DNA of 64,000 nucleotides from Stanieria cyanosphaera PCC 7437 (GTDB lineage Bacteria > Cyanobacteriota > Cyanobacteriia > Cyanobacteriales > Xenococcaceae), in NCBI RefSeq assembly GCF_000317575.1, contig NC_019748.1, forward strand, positions 1,628,001 to 1,692,000. Reading direction: 5' to 3'. The notes beneath the pieces were generated by a model, which was not told the origin of the DNA, made no database searches, and saw only the letters and a program-made list of their open reading frames with translations. Position numbers and translations under genes: made by a program. Below, one piece after another: positions 21,243 through 30,115 of this stretch; within the stretch, counting starts at the first letter, position 1, and each line of letters starts with the position of its first letter.

Positions 21243-22292
21243 ATGAAATATTTTAAGGATAATGCTTTAAAAATTTTACTGTTGACTATCTTAATTCAGG
21301 GCTTGTCGATAGAAGTTTTTAACTCCACTGTTCAAGCCCAAAGTTTGCCAAAAAAATATTTATCATTAGTTGAATTGATAGCTCAAAATTCATTAGCTCG
21401 TTCGGGTTTAGAACAAGCGATCGCTGAAGAGATTAACCGCGCTAGAACCGATCCTCAAGAATATGCTGATTGGTTGGAAGATTTGAAGCAGTATTATGAT
21501 GGTGTTTGGTTAAAATTACCAGGAGAAAAACCAATTAGAACCAATAACGGTTTACAAGCTTTAGAAGATGCGGTTGAGTTTCTTAACGAACTTGATCCTC
21601 TACCTCCTTTAACTTTATCAACAGAATTAACTGCCGTTGCTGAAAAAAAACTGCAAGAAGTCGAAGCAAGTAATCAATTTGCAGTAGGAAATGTTAGTTA
21701 TGGTAGAACTACTGCGGAAGGAATTGTGATGCAGATCGTAATTGGGGACGGATTTATCAATGGTAGTGATTCTCACTATCTTTTTAACCCTGATTGGCAA
21801 AACACTGGTATTGCTTGTCAAGCTGATAGTAGATACGATAATGTCTGTTTAATTAGCTACGGAGAAAATGCTTCGGAAACTGATTTAGCAAATAATAGTG
21901 CAACAGCAAATTCTGAGCAACTAGAATCGGAAACTTCAACAATCTCTACCAATTCTGATGATAATTCTTTGTTATTAGAAAAAATTGAACAAGGTAGTTT
22001 AGAAAAAGGAGATACGGTTATTCCTAATGATGGCAGTTTATATGATTCTTATCCTTTAGAAGGACAAGCAGGAGATTCTTTTATTATTAGTGTAGAAAGT
22101 GAAGAATTTGATACTTTCTTGGCAATTATGGATGCTGAAGGCAATATTTTAGAGCAAAATGATGATGTTAGCGATCGCAATAGTAATTCTCGTCTTAAAG
22201 TTACTTTGCCTGAAGCAGGAGTTTATAACATCATTGTCAATGCTTATGATAAGGGTGGACAAGGTAAATATGTTTTAACCGTCCGTCGTTAA
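21243..22292 (+). CDS. Secreted CAP-domain (SCP-like) protein with C-terminal PPC domain
   Basis: 349 residues from the ATG at 21243, which has GAGGTAAG about 6 bp upstream; a TTG at 21225 is less likely. The N-terminus is a signal peptide (MKYFKDNALKILLLTILIQ). Next is a CAP domain with LEQAIAEEINRARTDPQEYA and a late HYLFNPDWQNTGIAC. A serine/asparagine-rich linker near residues 215-250 leads to a PPC (bacterial pre-peptidase C-terminal) beta-sandwich with DSYPLEGQAGDSF, SEEFDTFLAI and GVYNIIVNAY. Likely periplasmic or extracellular; the function is unknown. It may be translated with the repressor upstream. Confidence 0.8.
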   Translation: MKYFKDNALKILLLTILIQGLSIEVFNSTVQAQSLPKKYLSLVELIAQNSLARSGLEQAIAEEINRARTDPQEYADWLEDLKQYYDGVWLKLPGEKPIRTNNGLQALEDAVEFLNELDPLPPLTLSTELTAVAEKKLQEVEASNQFAVGNVSYGRTTAEGIVMQIVIGDGFINGSDSHYLFNPDWQNTGIACQADSRYDNVCLISYGENASETDLANNSATANSEQLESETSTISTNSDDNSLLLEKIEQGSLEKGDTVIPNDGSLYDSYPLEGQAGDSFIISVESEEFDTFLAIMDAEGNILEQNDDVSDRNSNSRLKVTLPEAGVYNIIVNAYDKGGQGKYVLTVRR

Positions 22293-22350
22293 ACAGTTAT
22301 CAGTAGAGACGTGTCTTGATGAGCGTTCCTTTGCGCCTGCAAGTGAGCCA

Positions 22351-22390
22351 GCGCGGTCTTGGGGTATCCCCAAGTGGAGCGACTGGCGTG
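22351..22390 (+). repeat. Palindromic dispersed repeat (GCGGTCTTGGGG family)
   Basis: CTTGGGG at 22358-22364 pairs with CCCCAAG at 22368-22374 across TAT. The flanking GCGGTCTTGGGG and a following GAGCRACT are shared with the repeat inside tnpB at 6998-7046. Confidence 0.6.
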
Positions 22391-22636
22391 GCGCAGGCTC
22401 TCACCGCAACCTGTTATATCAAGTTCGGTTGAATAATTATATTAAAGTTGAGGTCAGATATAGCAGTTCTCATACTGGTGAGGTAAATGTATCTATAAAC
22501 TAAATCTTAAGAAGAACTTTATTGATTGGGATTGATAGGTTACGGCCGATTTTGATTGACAAAATAAGTTCGCTCAAGAAATTACCGCTTAACCCATTTT
22601 ACAAGAGCGTTTAATATTTTATTAATAGATACTCTC

Positions 22637-22671
22637 TTAGTAATTAGTAATTAGTAATTAGTAATTACTAA
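22637..22671. repeat. Tandem heptamer array TTAGTAA x5
   Basis: Four exact TTAGTAA units at 22637-22664 are followed by a TTACTAA variant at 22665-22671, which makes the array end palindromic. It lies between convergent genes, so copy-number change would alter no reading frame. Confidence 0.85.
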
Positions 22672-22808
22672 ATGCAACCAGGCTTTTTTATTTCAACCAA
22701 TTATTCGTACTTGATATTACGTCTGTACAGTTACCTTCTGCCTTTTACCTCTTGTCTATCTCCACCATGTAATTTATTTTGCACGAGTACTTATTTCAAA
22801 TTAAAGAA

Positions 22809-23765
22809 TTAATATCTAACTCTTGGATCGAGAATCCCATATAAAATATCTGCAATTAAATTAAATAAAACTATTAAAATACCATAAATAAAAGTAATTG
22901 CCATCACTACAGGAGTATCGCTTCGATAAATTGATTCAATTAATAATGCGCCAATGCCAGGAATACGAAAAACTTGTTCTGTAACCAAAGCTCCTGTAAA
23001 AATAGCAGGAATATCTAAAGCAATTAAAGTTATTACAGGAATCATTGCATTAGGTAAAATATGATTTTTTAATACAGCAAAAGAAGATAAACCTTTCGCA
23101 ATCGCAGTGCGGACATATTCTTGATTTAATTGTTCTAAAATTGAGGAACGAATAAACCTCATTAAAATGGCTGATTGATATAAAACTAACACAGTTATAG
23201 GCATAATTGATTGTTGAATTACTGCAATAAAACTTGACCAATCAGTTATTTTCAAAGTGCTATTATAAATAAAAGGAAACCACTTTAATTGAACACTAAA
23301 AATAATAATAAATAATATACCTGTAAAAAAAGGTGGTAAAGAAAAACCTAAAAAAGCAAAAGTCGTAATAATTTGATCGGTAAAAGAATAACGTTTTAAA
23401 GCAGAAATAATTCCTAAAGGAAACGCAATTATTAACCCAACCACATAAGCTGAACCAACTATCCAAAGAGTTGTTGGTAATCTTTGTAAAATTAAATTTA
23501 ATACTGGACTGCGACTAGTAAAAGAATAACCTAAATCTCCTCTAATAAACGCCCACAACCATTTAAAATAACGAACCTGAATTGGTTGATCTAAACCAAG
23601 AGATTTACGAATATTTTCCCGAACTTCTGCTGTAATCGCTGGATTAGAAGCAAATTCCCCTAATGGATCTCCCGGTGCTAAGGCTAAAACCGTAAAAATT
23701 ACTAAACTAATCGCCAGTAAAGTAGGAATGGAAATTAGCAAGCGTTTAATTAAATATTGCTGCAT
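22809..23765 (-). CDS. ABC transporter permease, oligopeptide/dipeptide type (DppB/OppB family)
   Basis: 318 residues with six predicted membrane segments. The family N-terminus is complete: MQQYLIKRLLISIPTLLAISLVIF, then LAPGDPLGEF and LGLDQPIQVRYFKWL. The EAA-type cytoplasmic loop is EYVRTAIAKGLSSFAVLKNHILPN, and the C-terminus has GIGALLIESIYRSDTP and ILDPRVRY. It imports or exports peptides, nickel or similar solutes with a second permease and ATPases that are not in this window. It is downstream of lhgO on the same strand. Confidence 0.92.
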   Translation of the reverse strand: MQQYLIKRLLISIPTLLAISLVIFTVLALAPGDPLGEFASNPAITAEVRENIRKSLGLDQPIQVRYFKWLWAFIRGDLGYSFTSRSPVLNLILQRLPTTLWIVGSAYVVGLIIAFPLGIISALKRYSFTDQIITTFAFLGFSLPPFFTGILFIIIFSVQLKWFPFIYNSTLKITDWSSFIAVIQQSIMPITVLVLYQSAILMRFIRSSILEQLNQEYVRTAIAKGLSSFAVLKNHILPNAMIPVITLIALDIPAIFTGALVTEQVFRIPGIGALLIESIYRSDTPVVMAITFIYGILIVLFNLIADILYGILDPRVRY

Positions 23766-23843
23766 TAATGGGGTCAGAGATCAGGAGTTTAACAATCAAC
23801 AAAAACTAATATCTTAGACTGTATCTCATTAATCAGATAAATA

Positions 23844-25028
23844 CTATCTTACAATCTGAAGAGCGATCGCTTTACCAATTTCTAACGATGAAGTTGCAGC
23901 AGGAGAAGGTGCGTTACAAACGTGCATAGCATTAGGACGATTGATAATGAGAAAGTCATCTACTAGCTTACCGTTATTCTGTAGTGCTTGCGCTCTTACT
24001 CCTGCATGAGTAGGAATTACATCTTCTGCTTGAACTTCGGGAATCAACTGCTGTAAACTACGTACAAATAAAGCTTTACTCCATGAACGCATCATTTCTT
24101 CTAACCCAGGAGTAGCGTGTTGAACAGCTAGTTTCCAAAAACCAGGATAGGTCATAGTATCAAAGAAATCCCTGAAGTCAAAATCAGTTTTATGATAACC
24201 TTCCCGTTTAAAACTTAACACCGCATTAGGCCCAGCATGAACGCTACCATCGATCATGCGGGTAAAGTGAACTCCTAAAAAGGGAAAATTGGGATTAGGA
24301 ACAGGATAAATGAGATTTTTAACTAAATAACGCTTTTCTGGGGTTAATTCGTAATATTCTCCACGAAAGGGAACGATTTTAGCCGATGGTTTAGCCTGGG
24401 CAAGTTCAGCCATGCGATCGCTAAATAAGCCAGCACAATTAATTAAAAAACGGGTGCTATATTCGCCTTGATTAGTTATTAAGCAATATCCTTCTGAAAT
24501 TTCCTTAATCTCGACTACTTTCTGCTTAAAATACAACGCTGCTTCTTGTTGTTGGGCTATTTCAGCATATTTCTGACAAACTTGACGATAATTAACGATT
24601 CCTGTCGATCTAACTAAAATTCCAGCCAAACAACTGATATGAGGCTCAATTTCTTGAACTTGTTCCTTAGTTAATTTCGCTACCTCAATACCGTTTTCAA
24701 CACCCCGTTGATAAAGATTGTTTAATAAAGGCAATTCTGCCTCAGTTGTAGCAACAATAACCTTACCGCAAACTTCGTAATCTATACCATGTTCTTGGCA
24801 AAATGCGACCATCGAGAGGTTGCCTTCTCGGCAAAACTTGGCTTTAAAACTGCCTGGTTTATAATAAATTCCAGAATGAATAACTCCGCTATTATTACCA
24901 GTTTGGTGGGCAGCCCAAGAATTTTCCTTTTCTAATAAAGCTATTTTGGCATCAGGAAATTGTTTTCCTAAAGCCATTGCCGTAGATAAACCAACAATAC
25001 CACCGCCGATAATCGCAAAATCGTACAT
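23844..25028 (-). CDS. lhgO: L-2-hydroxyglutarate oxidase
   Basis: FAD-dependent DAO-family oxidase converting L-2-hydroxyglutarate to 2-oxoglutarate. The start MYDFAIIGGGIVGLSTAMAL (ATG at 25028, 394 residues) puts the FAD-binding GxGxxG at the N-terminus; an ATG at 25061 adds 11 residues. Family features include HQTGNNSGVIHSGIYY, GLFSDRMAELA, PFRGEYYEL, NLIYPVPNPNFPFLGVHFTR and the C-terminal HVCNAPSPAATSSLEIG. It sits 90 bp after the sugar methyltransferase, but a biosynthetic link is not evident. Confidence 0.93.
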   Translation of the reverse strand: MYDFAIIGGGIVGLSTAMALGKQFPDAKIALLEKENSWAAHQTGNNSGVIHSGIYYKPGSFKAKFCREGNLSMVAFCQEHGIDYEVCGKVIVATTEAELPLLNNLYQRGVENGIEVAKLTKEQVQEIEPHISCLAGILVRSTGIVNYRQVCQKYAEIAQQQEAALYFKQKVVEIKEISEGYCLITNQGEYSTRFLINCAGLFSDRMAELAQAKPSAKIVPFRGEYYELTPEKRYLVKNLIYPVPNPNFPFLGVHFTRMIDGSVHAGPNAVLSFKREGYHKTDFDFRDFFDTMTYPGFWKLAVQHATPGLEEMMRSWSKALFVRSLQQLIPEVQAEDVIPTHAGVRAQALQNNGKLVDDFLIINRPNAMHVCNAPSPAATSSLEIGKAIALQIVR

Positions 25029-25118
25029 ACAATTTAAAACGCAGAATTCAATTGATACCAAACAATTTAGAGGGGCAATTGGTGAATTGCCCCTACCGTA
25101 CCCATTTATGTAAAAAAA

Positions 25119-26336
25119 TTAAAGAGCAACGATTTCAGGATTAACACCCATTTTCTGAAGCATTTGCCCAATTTCATCGCAATAAATTGCATTCATTACA
25201 ATCACCGTATCAGGCTGATACTCCTTCAAAAACTCAGGCGACATAATTTCCTTCCCAACTCCAGGAATAAATTTTCCGTGACGATGAGGATTGATATCAA
25301 CCACATATTCAATCTTATCAATCGTATCGAGGGTAGTTAAAAAAGCCACACATTTAGAACCAGAACCCCAAACAACTACTTTTTTCTGTTCGGCTTGCAT
25401 CTTTTCTAAATATTGCTTCCAATGCTCTAACTTCTGCTGAATATTCTCTGTAAAATATTTAACATCCGCTACGACATCTGCAACCGTTTCTTCTAAAGGA
25501 TGAATTTTACTCGAAGGAGTATCTACGGGAATAGCTTCAATCAATAAATATTGTTCGCCATATTCAAGATACAAATCAGTTACTTCAAACCCACAACTGC
25601 GGAATAAACGAGCTAAAGTTCCAGGAGAGAAATAAGAACAATGCTCGTAATAAATATCTTCAAAAGCTAATTGTTGTAAAACTCTGGTATTATCAGGAAT
25701 TTCCAAGAAAAACGCCACATTTTTTCGTTCTCCAATCGAATTTCTTACCGTCTGAATAAATTCTGCCGTCGGTTGAATGTGTTCCAAAGTATGACGGCAG
25801 CAAATAAAATCGCCCACGTATTTGGCATGACTTTCAGAATAATACTCTTGTATAAAAGTTACTCTTTCTGCTGCTTCACTTTGAACCCTACCAGGAACTA
25901 CACTAGGATCGATGCCAATTCCCCGATTATTACCCAACTCACAAAGTAGTAGTAAAAAATCACCTTTACTACAACCAATTTCAACCAAATCTTTGTTGTG
26001 TAAATCGTATTTATCTATTAATTTTTTAGCTAGATCAACTGCAAACTTGTTAAAAGTAGGCGAAAAACTCTGTTGATCTTCATAATTAGGCGCATAAGCC
26101 GACCATTTGGGGTCAAACTCTACATTAGTAATAAAACCACACTTGTCACAAAAGCCTAGAACAACATCACCACAAGGAAAATCTAAAGCTTCTTCTTTAC
26201 TTGACATCATCAAGCAACTATGAACTGGCACATTACGTACCTCATAAAAAATCTCTAATCCTTTATTTCCACAGTTAGGACAGATATGATCTGAAGCAGA
26301 TGTCGATATTTTTGATTGAACTTGGTTAGAAAGCAT
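25119..26336 (-). CDS. SAM-dependent methyltransferase with zinc-binding N-terminus and C-methyltransferase C-terminal domain
   Basis: 405 residues in three blocks. The N-terminal putative zinc-binding domain has CPNCG, a Cys after PVHS, then FCDKCGF. The central Rossmann methyltransferase has LVEIGCSKGDFLLLL (SAM loop) and CCRHTLEHI. The C-terminal domain has VVWGSGSKCVAFLTTLD and VDINPHRHGKFIPG, as in NDP-hexose C-methyltransferases. It is the second of two such genes in tandem with rfbF, so a branched sugar is the probable product. The substrate is not known. Confidence 0.82.
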   Translation of the reverse strand: MLSNQVQSKISTSASDHICPNCGNKGLEIFYEVRNVPVHSCLMMSSKEEALDFPCGDVVLGFCDKCGFITNVEFDPKWSAYAPNYEDQQSFSPTFNKFAVDLAKKLIDKYDLHNKDLVEIGCSKGDFLLLLCELGNNRGIGIDPSVVPGRVQSEAAERVTFIQEYYSESHAKYVGDFICCRHTLEHIQPTAEFIQTVRNSIGERKNVAFFLEIPDNTRVLQQLAFEDIYYEHCSYFSPGTLARLFRSCGFEVTDLYLEYGEQYLLIEAIPVDTPSSKIHPLEETVADVVADVKYFTENIQQKLEHWKQYLEKMQAEQKKVVVWGSGSKCVAFLTTLDTIDKIEYVVDINPHRHGKFIPGVGKEIMSPEFLKEYQPDTVIVMNAIYCDEIGQMLQKMGVNPEIVAL

Positions 26337-26376
26337 CTTAATTTTTTCTTGTAAATTATTAATGAGTCAGCAGTAA

Positions 26377-27606
26377 TTAAACAATTTTTGGTTCGGGAAT
26401 CGGTACAATAAACTTACCTCCTGCAGCGCGATAAGCTTCTTGTTGCTGCATAATTTCTTGAGCAAAATTCCAAGCTAAAATCAATACATAATCGGGCTGG
26501 TCTTCTAATAATTTAGTTGGAGGAAAAATGGGAAAGTGATTAATTCCCATGTAACGACCATGCTTAAATTTATTTAAGTCAACTACATAATCTAAGATAG
26601 TTTTATTAATTCCTAAATAACTCAGCATTGTAGTTGCCTTAGCAGCAGCACCATAACCAACAATTCTTTTACCTTGTTGTTTTAAATCCCAGAGTAAATC
26701 TAATAATGATGATTTAAAATTAACAACTCGACTAGCAAACTGTTGATAATAATCCAACTGGTCTACTTTTTGATTTTTTTCTAGTTCTAATAAAGACTTT
26801 ACTGAATCTTTAACTGCTTCAACTGGTTCAACAAATAATCTTAAAGAACCACCATGAATTGAAGTTCTTTGAATATCATTGAGATAAAGATTGTGTCTTC
26901 TAAATAATTTGTCTAATGCTGTCACTGAAAAATAGCAAAGATGCTGATGATAAATAGTATCAAACTCGCAATGCTCGACTAAATCAACCACATAAGGAGC
27001 TTCAATAACTGCTACTCCAGTATCTTTCAGTAAAATTTTGATTCCAGCCACAAAACCATTTAAATCTGGTACGTGTGCTAAAACATTATTAGCTAAAAAT
27101 AAATCAGCTTGTTTGCCTTCTGTTTTTAATTGTTGTGCCAAATCTTTAGTAAAAAAAGTACAAAGAGTTGGTATGCCTGCTTGTTGAGCAGTAGTAGCAG
27201 GACCTGATGCAGGATCGATACCCAAAACAGGAACTCCTTCTGCAACAAAATTCTTTAGCATATAGCCATCATTACTAGCTGCTTCTATTACTAAGCTATT
27301 GCTGTTCAATTTTCTAGCGGTAATTAAATTTTTGGCACTATCTCCAAAATGCTTTAAAAGAGAAGGAGAAACTGAAGAAAAATAAGGATAATCTCGGCAA
27401 AATAAAATTTCTGGTGGAACTATTTCAGTAATTTGTACTAAGCCACAATCAGGACAAAAAGCTAAATCTAAAGGTGAAGTATATTCTGGTAAATTTAGCT
27501 GTTCTGTAGTTAACAAATTATCAGCTAGAGGAGTATAACCAAAAGAGATAATTGTTTTTAATTCAGAGTTGCCACAAGAAAGGCAAGTTGCTTTTTTTTC
27601 TAACAT
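26377..27606 (-). CDS. NDP-hexose C-methyltransferase-like protein
   Basis: 409 residues with the same three-domain plan as its downstream neighbour. It has CLSCGN and FCPDCGLVQ zinc ligands, the SAM-binding [15 protein letters not shown] and GIDPASGPA, and the sugar-site segment [17 protein letters not shown]. The C-terminal fold begins [14 protein letters not shown]. The match to TylC3-type 3-C-methyltransferases is better than for the next gene, because EAASNDGY and GAAAKATT are characteristic. It is probably cotranscribed with rfbF and the epimerase. The sugar substrate is inferred to be a CDP-hexose. Confidence 0.87.
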   Translation of the reverse strand: MLEKKATCLSCGNSELKTIISFGYTPLADNLLTTEQLNLPEYTSPLDLAFCPDCGLVQITEIVPPEILFCRDYPYFSSVSPSLLKHFGDSAKNLITARKLNSNSLVIEAASNDGYMLKNFVAEGVPVLGIDPASGPATTAQQAGIPTLCTFFTKDLAQQLKTEGKQADLFLANNVLAHVPDLNGFVAGIKILLKDTGVAVIEAPYVVDLVEHCEFDTIYHQHLCYFSVTALDKLFRRHNLYLNDIQRTSIHGGSLRLFVEPVEAVKDSVKSLLELEKNQKVDQLDYYQQFASRVVNFKSSLLDLLWDLKQQGKRIVGYGAAAKATTMLSYLGINKTILDYVVDLNKFKHGRYMGINHFPIFPPTKLLEDQPDYVLILAWNFAQEIMQQQEAYRAAGGKFIVPIPEPKIV

Positions 27607-27713
27607 TATTTCAGCAGAATTTTGATAATTATTAATGCAGTTACAATAATGACATGGGCAACCTTAGAGATTGCCCTGAAAGATAATAATTACGGCTCGA
27701 TTATTGAAATAAA

Positions 27714-28760
27714 CTATATTTGCATAGCCAGAGTTGATTTTTTCCAACGCAAATTTTCATCCAATAAATCGTGACCCATTAAATATTTAATGTGAGCAAT
27801 ACGCTGGTATTTAGGACCTTCAAATTCTTCTAAGGTCAATCCTACTTTTTGATAAGTTTCATACAGTTCGATTGCTCCTTTACGAGCATTCCATTGTGGT
27901 TGAAAATCAGGCAGAGTTTGAGCAATTTTACTGCAATCGACTCGATAACAACGCTTGTCAGGTCCACCATCTGGTGCATATTCAATCTGACAATTAGGAA
28001 CAATCTCTTTAACAATATTAGCTAAATCGCGAATTTGATAGTTGTCTTCGTTGCGTCCTACATTGAAAGCTTGATTATGAATTAAGTCTCTGGGAGCTTC
28101 TAGTACAGCTATAAATGCTCGCGAAATATCCTCAATATGTACGATTGGTCGCCAAGGAGTACCATCGCTTTTAATATAAACTTGTCCTGTGGTTAATGCC
28201 CAAGCAACTAAGTTGTTGAGAACTAAGTCAAAACGCAACCGAGGAGAAACTCCATAGGCAGTAGCATTGCGTAGGAAAGTAGGACTGAAATTATCATCCG
28301 CCAATTGACTAACATCTTGCTCTACTTTAACTTTAGAAACTCCATAGGGAGTTACAGGATTAAAAGCAGATTCTTCGGTTAGCCAATCTGTACCACCTGC
28401 ACCATAGTTACTACAGGAGGAAGAAAAAATAAAGCGTGAAACACCAGCTTGTTTAGCTAATTGAGCTAATTTTACGGAGGCTAGATAATTGATTTCATGG
28501 GTAAGGTTAGGATTGAGATTTCCCAACGGATCATTAGAAAGTCCTGCTAAATGAAGTACTGTTTCAATCCCTGTCAAATCTTCTAACTCAACGTCACGAA
28601 TATCTTTTTTAATCTCTGGAATTTCAACGATTCCTGTCCCAAAAGTACTACGTTCGTACAAATTGCTATCTAAACCAATAACCTCATATCCTTGGTTTAA
28701 CAACATCGGGATTAGAATCGTTCCGATGTATCCTTTGTGACCCGTTACCATTACTTTCAT
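27714..28760 (-). CDS. NAD-dependent epimerase/dehydratase (extended SDR)
   Basis: 348 residues from the ATG at 28760, which starts MKVMVTGHKGYIGTILIPML, the TGxxGxxG NAD site. Active-site residues are Ser in FSSSCSNYG and Tyr-Lys in YGVSK. Substrate-side segments are LRNATAYGVSPRLRFD and WRPIVHIEDI. Family members act on nucleotide-activated hexoses; paired with rfbF, a CDP-sugar is likely. The start overlaps the rfbF coding sequence by about 77 bp in another frame. An ATG at 28796 would add 12 basic residues; 28751 is another possibility. Confidence 0.87.
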   Translation of the reverse strand: MKVMVTGHKGYIGTILIPMLLNQGYEVIGLDSNLYERSTFGTGIVEIPEIKKDIRDVELEDLTGIETVLHLAGLSNDPLGNLNPNLTHEINYLASVKLAQLAKQAGVSRFIFSSSCSNYGAGGTDWLTEESAFNPVTPYGVSKVKVEQDVSQLADDNFSPTFLRNATAYGVSPRLRFDLVLNNLVAWALTTGQVYIKSDGTPWRPIVHIEDISRAFIAVLEAPRDLIHNQAFNVGRNEDNYQIRDLANIVKEIVPNCQIEYAPDGGPDKRCYRVDCSKIAQTLPDFQPQWNARKGAIELYETYQKVGLTLEEFEGPKYQRIAHIKYLMGHDLLDENLRWKKSTLAMQI

Positions 28761-29535
28761 TACTTTCCTCCCACGTTTTCCAAGGTGCTTGACCACTTGA
28801 CCACAAACTTTCTAAGCGACGCTTATCTCTTAAGGTATCCATACATTGCCAGAAAGAATCATGCTTGTAAGCCATTAACTGACCTTCTCTAGCTAATCTT
28901 TCTAGAGGCTCTTTTTCCCATTGAGTGTCATCACCGTCGATATAATCAAATACTTCTGGTTCTAACACAAAAAAGGCACCATTGATCCAACCTTCGGCGG
29001 TTTGTGGTTTTTCTGAAAATTCAACAATTTGGTCTCCGTCCAATTCCAAGTGACCAAAGCGGGCAGGAGGACGAACTGCTGTTAGAGTTGCGAGTTTACC
29101 GTGAGCGCGATGGAAGGCTAATAATTCTTGTAAATTGATGTCAGATACTCCGTCTCCCCAAGTCAGCATGAATGTTTCGTTGCCTACATAGGGAGCTAAT
29201 CTTTTAATTCTCCCTCCAGTATTGGTCATCAGTCCGGTATCGATTAGTTCGACTGTCCAATCGAGGGAATAGTTACTATGAGTTGTGACCTGACCGTTGC
29301 CTAATTTAACCGTCAGATTACTATTAAGGGCGCAGTAATCTACCATGTATTTTTTGATGACTGCGCCTTTGTATCCTAAAGCAATAATAAAATCTTTAAA
29401 TCCATGATGATAGTAGTGCATCATGATATGCCATAAAATTGGTTGTCCACCAATTTCTACCATTGGTTTTGGTTTGTTTTCGGTTTCTTCGGAAAGTCTT
29501 GTTCCTAATCCACCTGCCAGAAGGGCTACTTTCAT
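28684..29535 (-). CDS. rfbF: Glucose-1-phosphate cytidylyltransferase
   Basis: Makes CDP-glucose from CTP and glucose-1-phosphate, the first step to CDP-linked deoxy sugars. The 283-residue protein begins MKVALLAGGLGTRLSEETE and has KPKPMVEIGGQPILWHIM, LTWGDGVSDI and FWQCMDTLRDKRRLE, all diagnostic. The usual end of the family is near PWKTW (about residue 255). The last about 26 residues are a low-complexity tail (SNESNGNGS) read from the start of the downstream epimerase gene in another frame. No CDP-glucose 4,6-dehydratase gene is in the window. Confidence 0.95.
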   Translation of the reverse strand: MKVALLAGGLGTRLSEETENKPKPMVEIGGQPILWHIMMHYYHHGFKDFIIALGYKGAVIKKYMVDYCALNSNLTVKLGNGQVTTHSNYSLDWTVELIDTGLMTNTGGRIKRLAPYVGNETFMLTWGDGVSDINLQELLAFHRAHGKLATLTAVRPPARFGHLELDGDQIVEFSEKPQTAEGWINGAFFVLEPEVFDYIDGDDTQWEKEPLERLAREGQLMAYKHDSFWQCMDTLRDKRRLESLWSSGQAPWKTWEESNESNGNGSQRIHRNDSNPDVVKPRI

Positions 29536-30115
29536 AAGTTTTCCTTGCGAAGATTTCCTTGTAGGAATTTACTGAGATAAGATATAAAGTGTTCTTAGTT
29601 GACTAGCAACTCGGTGTAGGAAAAAGCGCAAAACTTTGGAATACAACTCCAAAGACTGTCTTTATTGCCATAACGTTTTATATAGCGCAAGCCATAAAAT
29701 AAATTTAGCTTACACCTAATTTGCAGATTTATGAGTCAACACAATCTTAAAGGTTTTATCCATTAATGATTGCACTCAAAAAGTGAATTAATAAATTAAT
29801 TGTTGTTGTTTTTCTTTCATCGTTACTCAGTTTAACTCACTCGTTATAGAAACGCTATAGGTTAATTTTAAAAAATTTTGAATAATCTTAATTTAAATTT
29901 TTGATAAAGTAAATTAAATGACAAGAAAATTTCATAAATCTGTTAGATTATTAACATATTTTTTATAAATAAATTATGGGGTTAATATCAAGAGATTTTA
30001 ATTTTAACAACGTTCACATTTGAATTATTTATTGTAGCTCTAGTTAAATTAATTTTTTTGAAAAAATAAAAATTTTACTTGAGTTTTTTAATGATTAAAA
30101 AGCTGATTAATTGCA
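29536..30115. other. Divergent intergenic region, 580 bp
   Basis: It lies between rfbF (leftward) and the carotenoid oxygenase (rightward), so it must carry promoters for both. It is very AT-rich with long A/T runs after 29840. I see no convincing -35/-10 pair, hairpin terminator or reading frame. Confidence 0.5.

Larger units (their letters stand above)
22293..22808. other. Intergenic region, 516 bp, with two kinds of repeat
   Basis: No gene is seen. It contains a palindromic repeat around 22330-22400 and a tandem heptamer array at 22637-22671, described separately. Confidence 0.6.
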
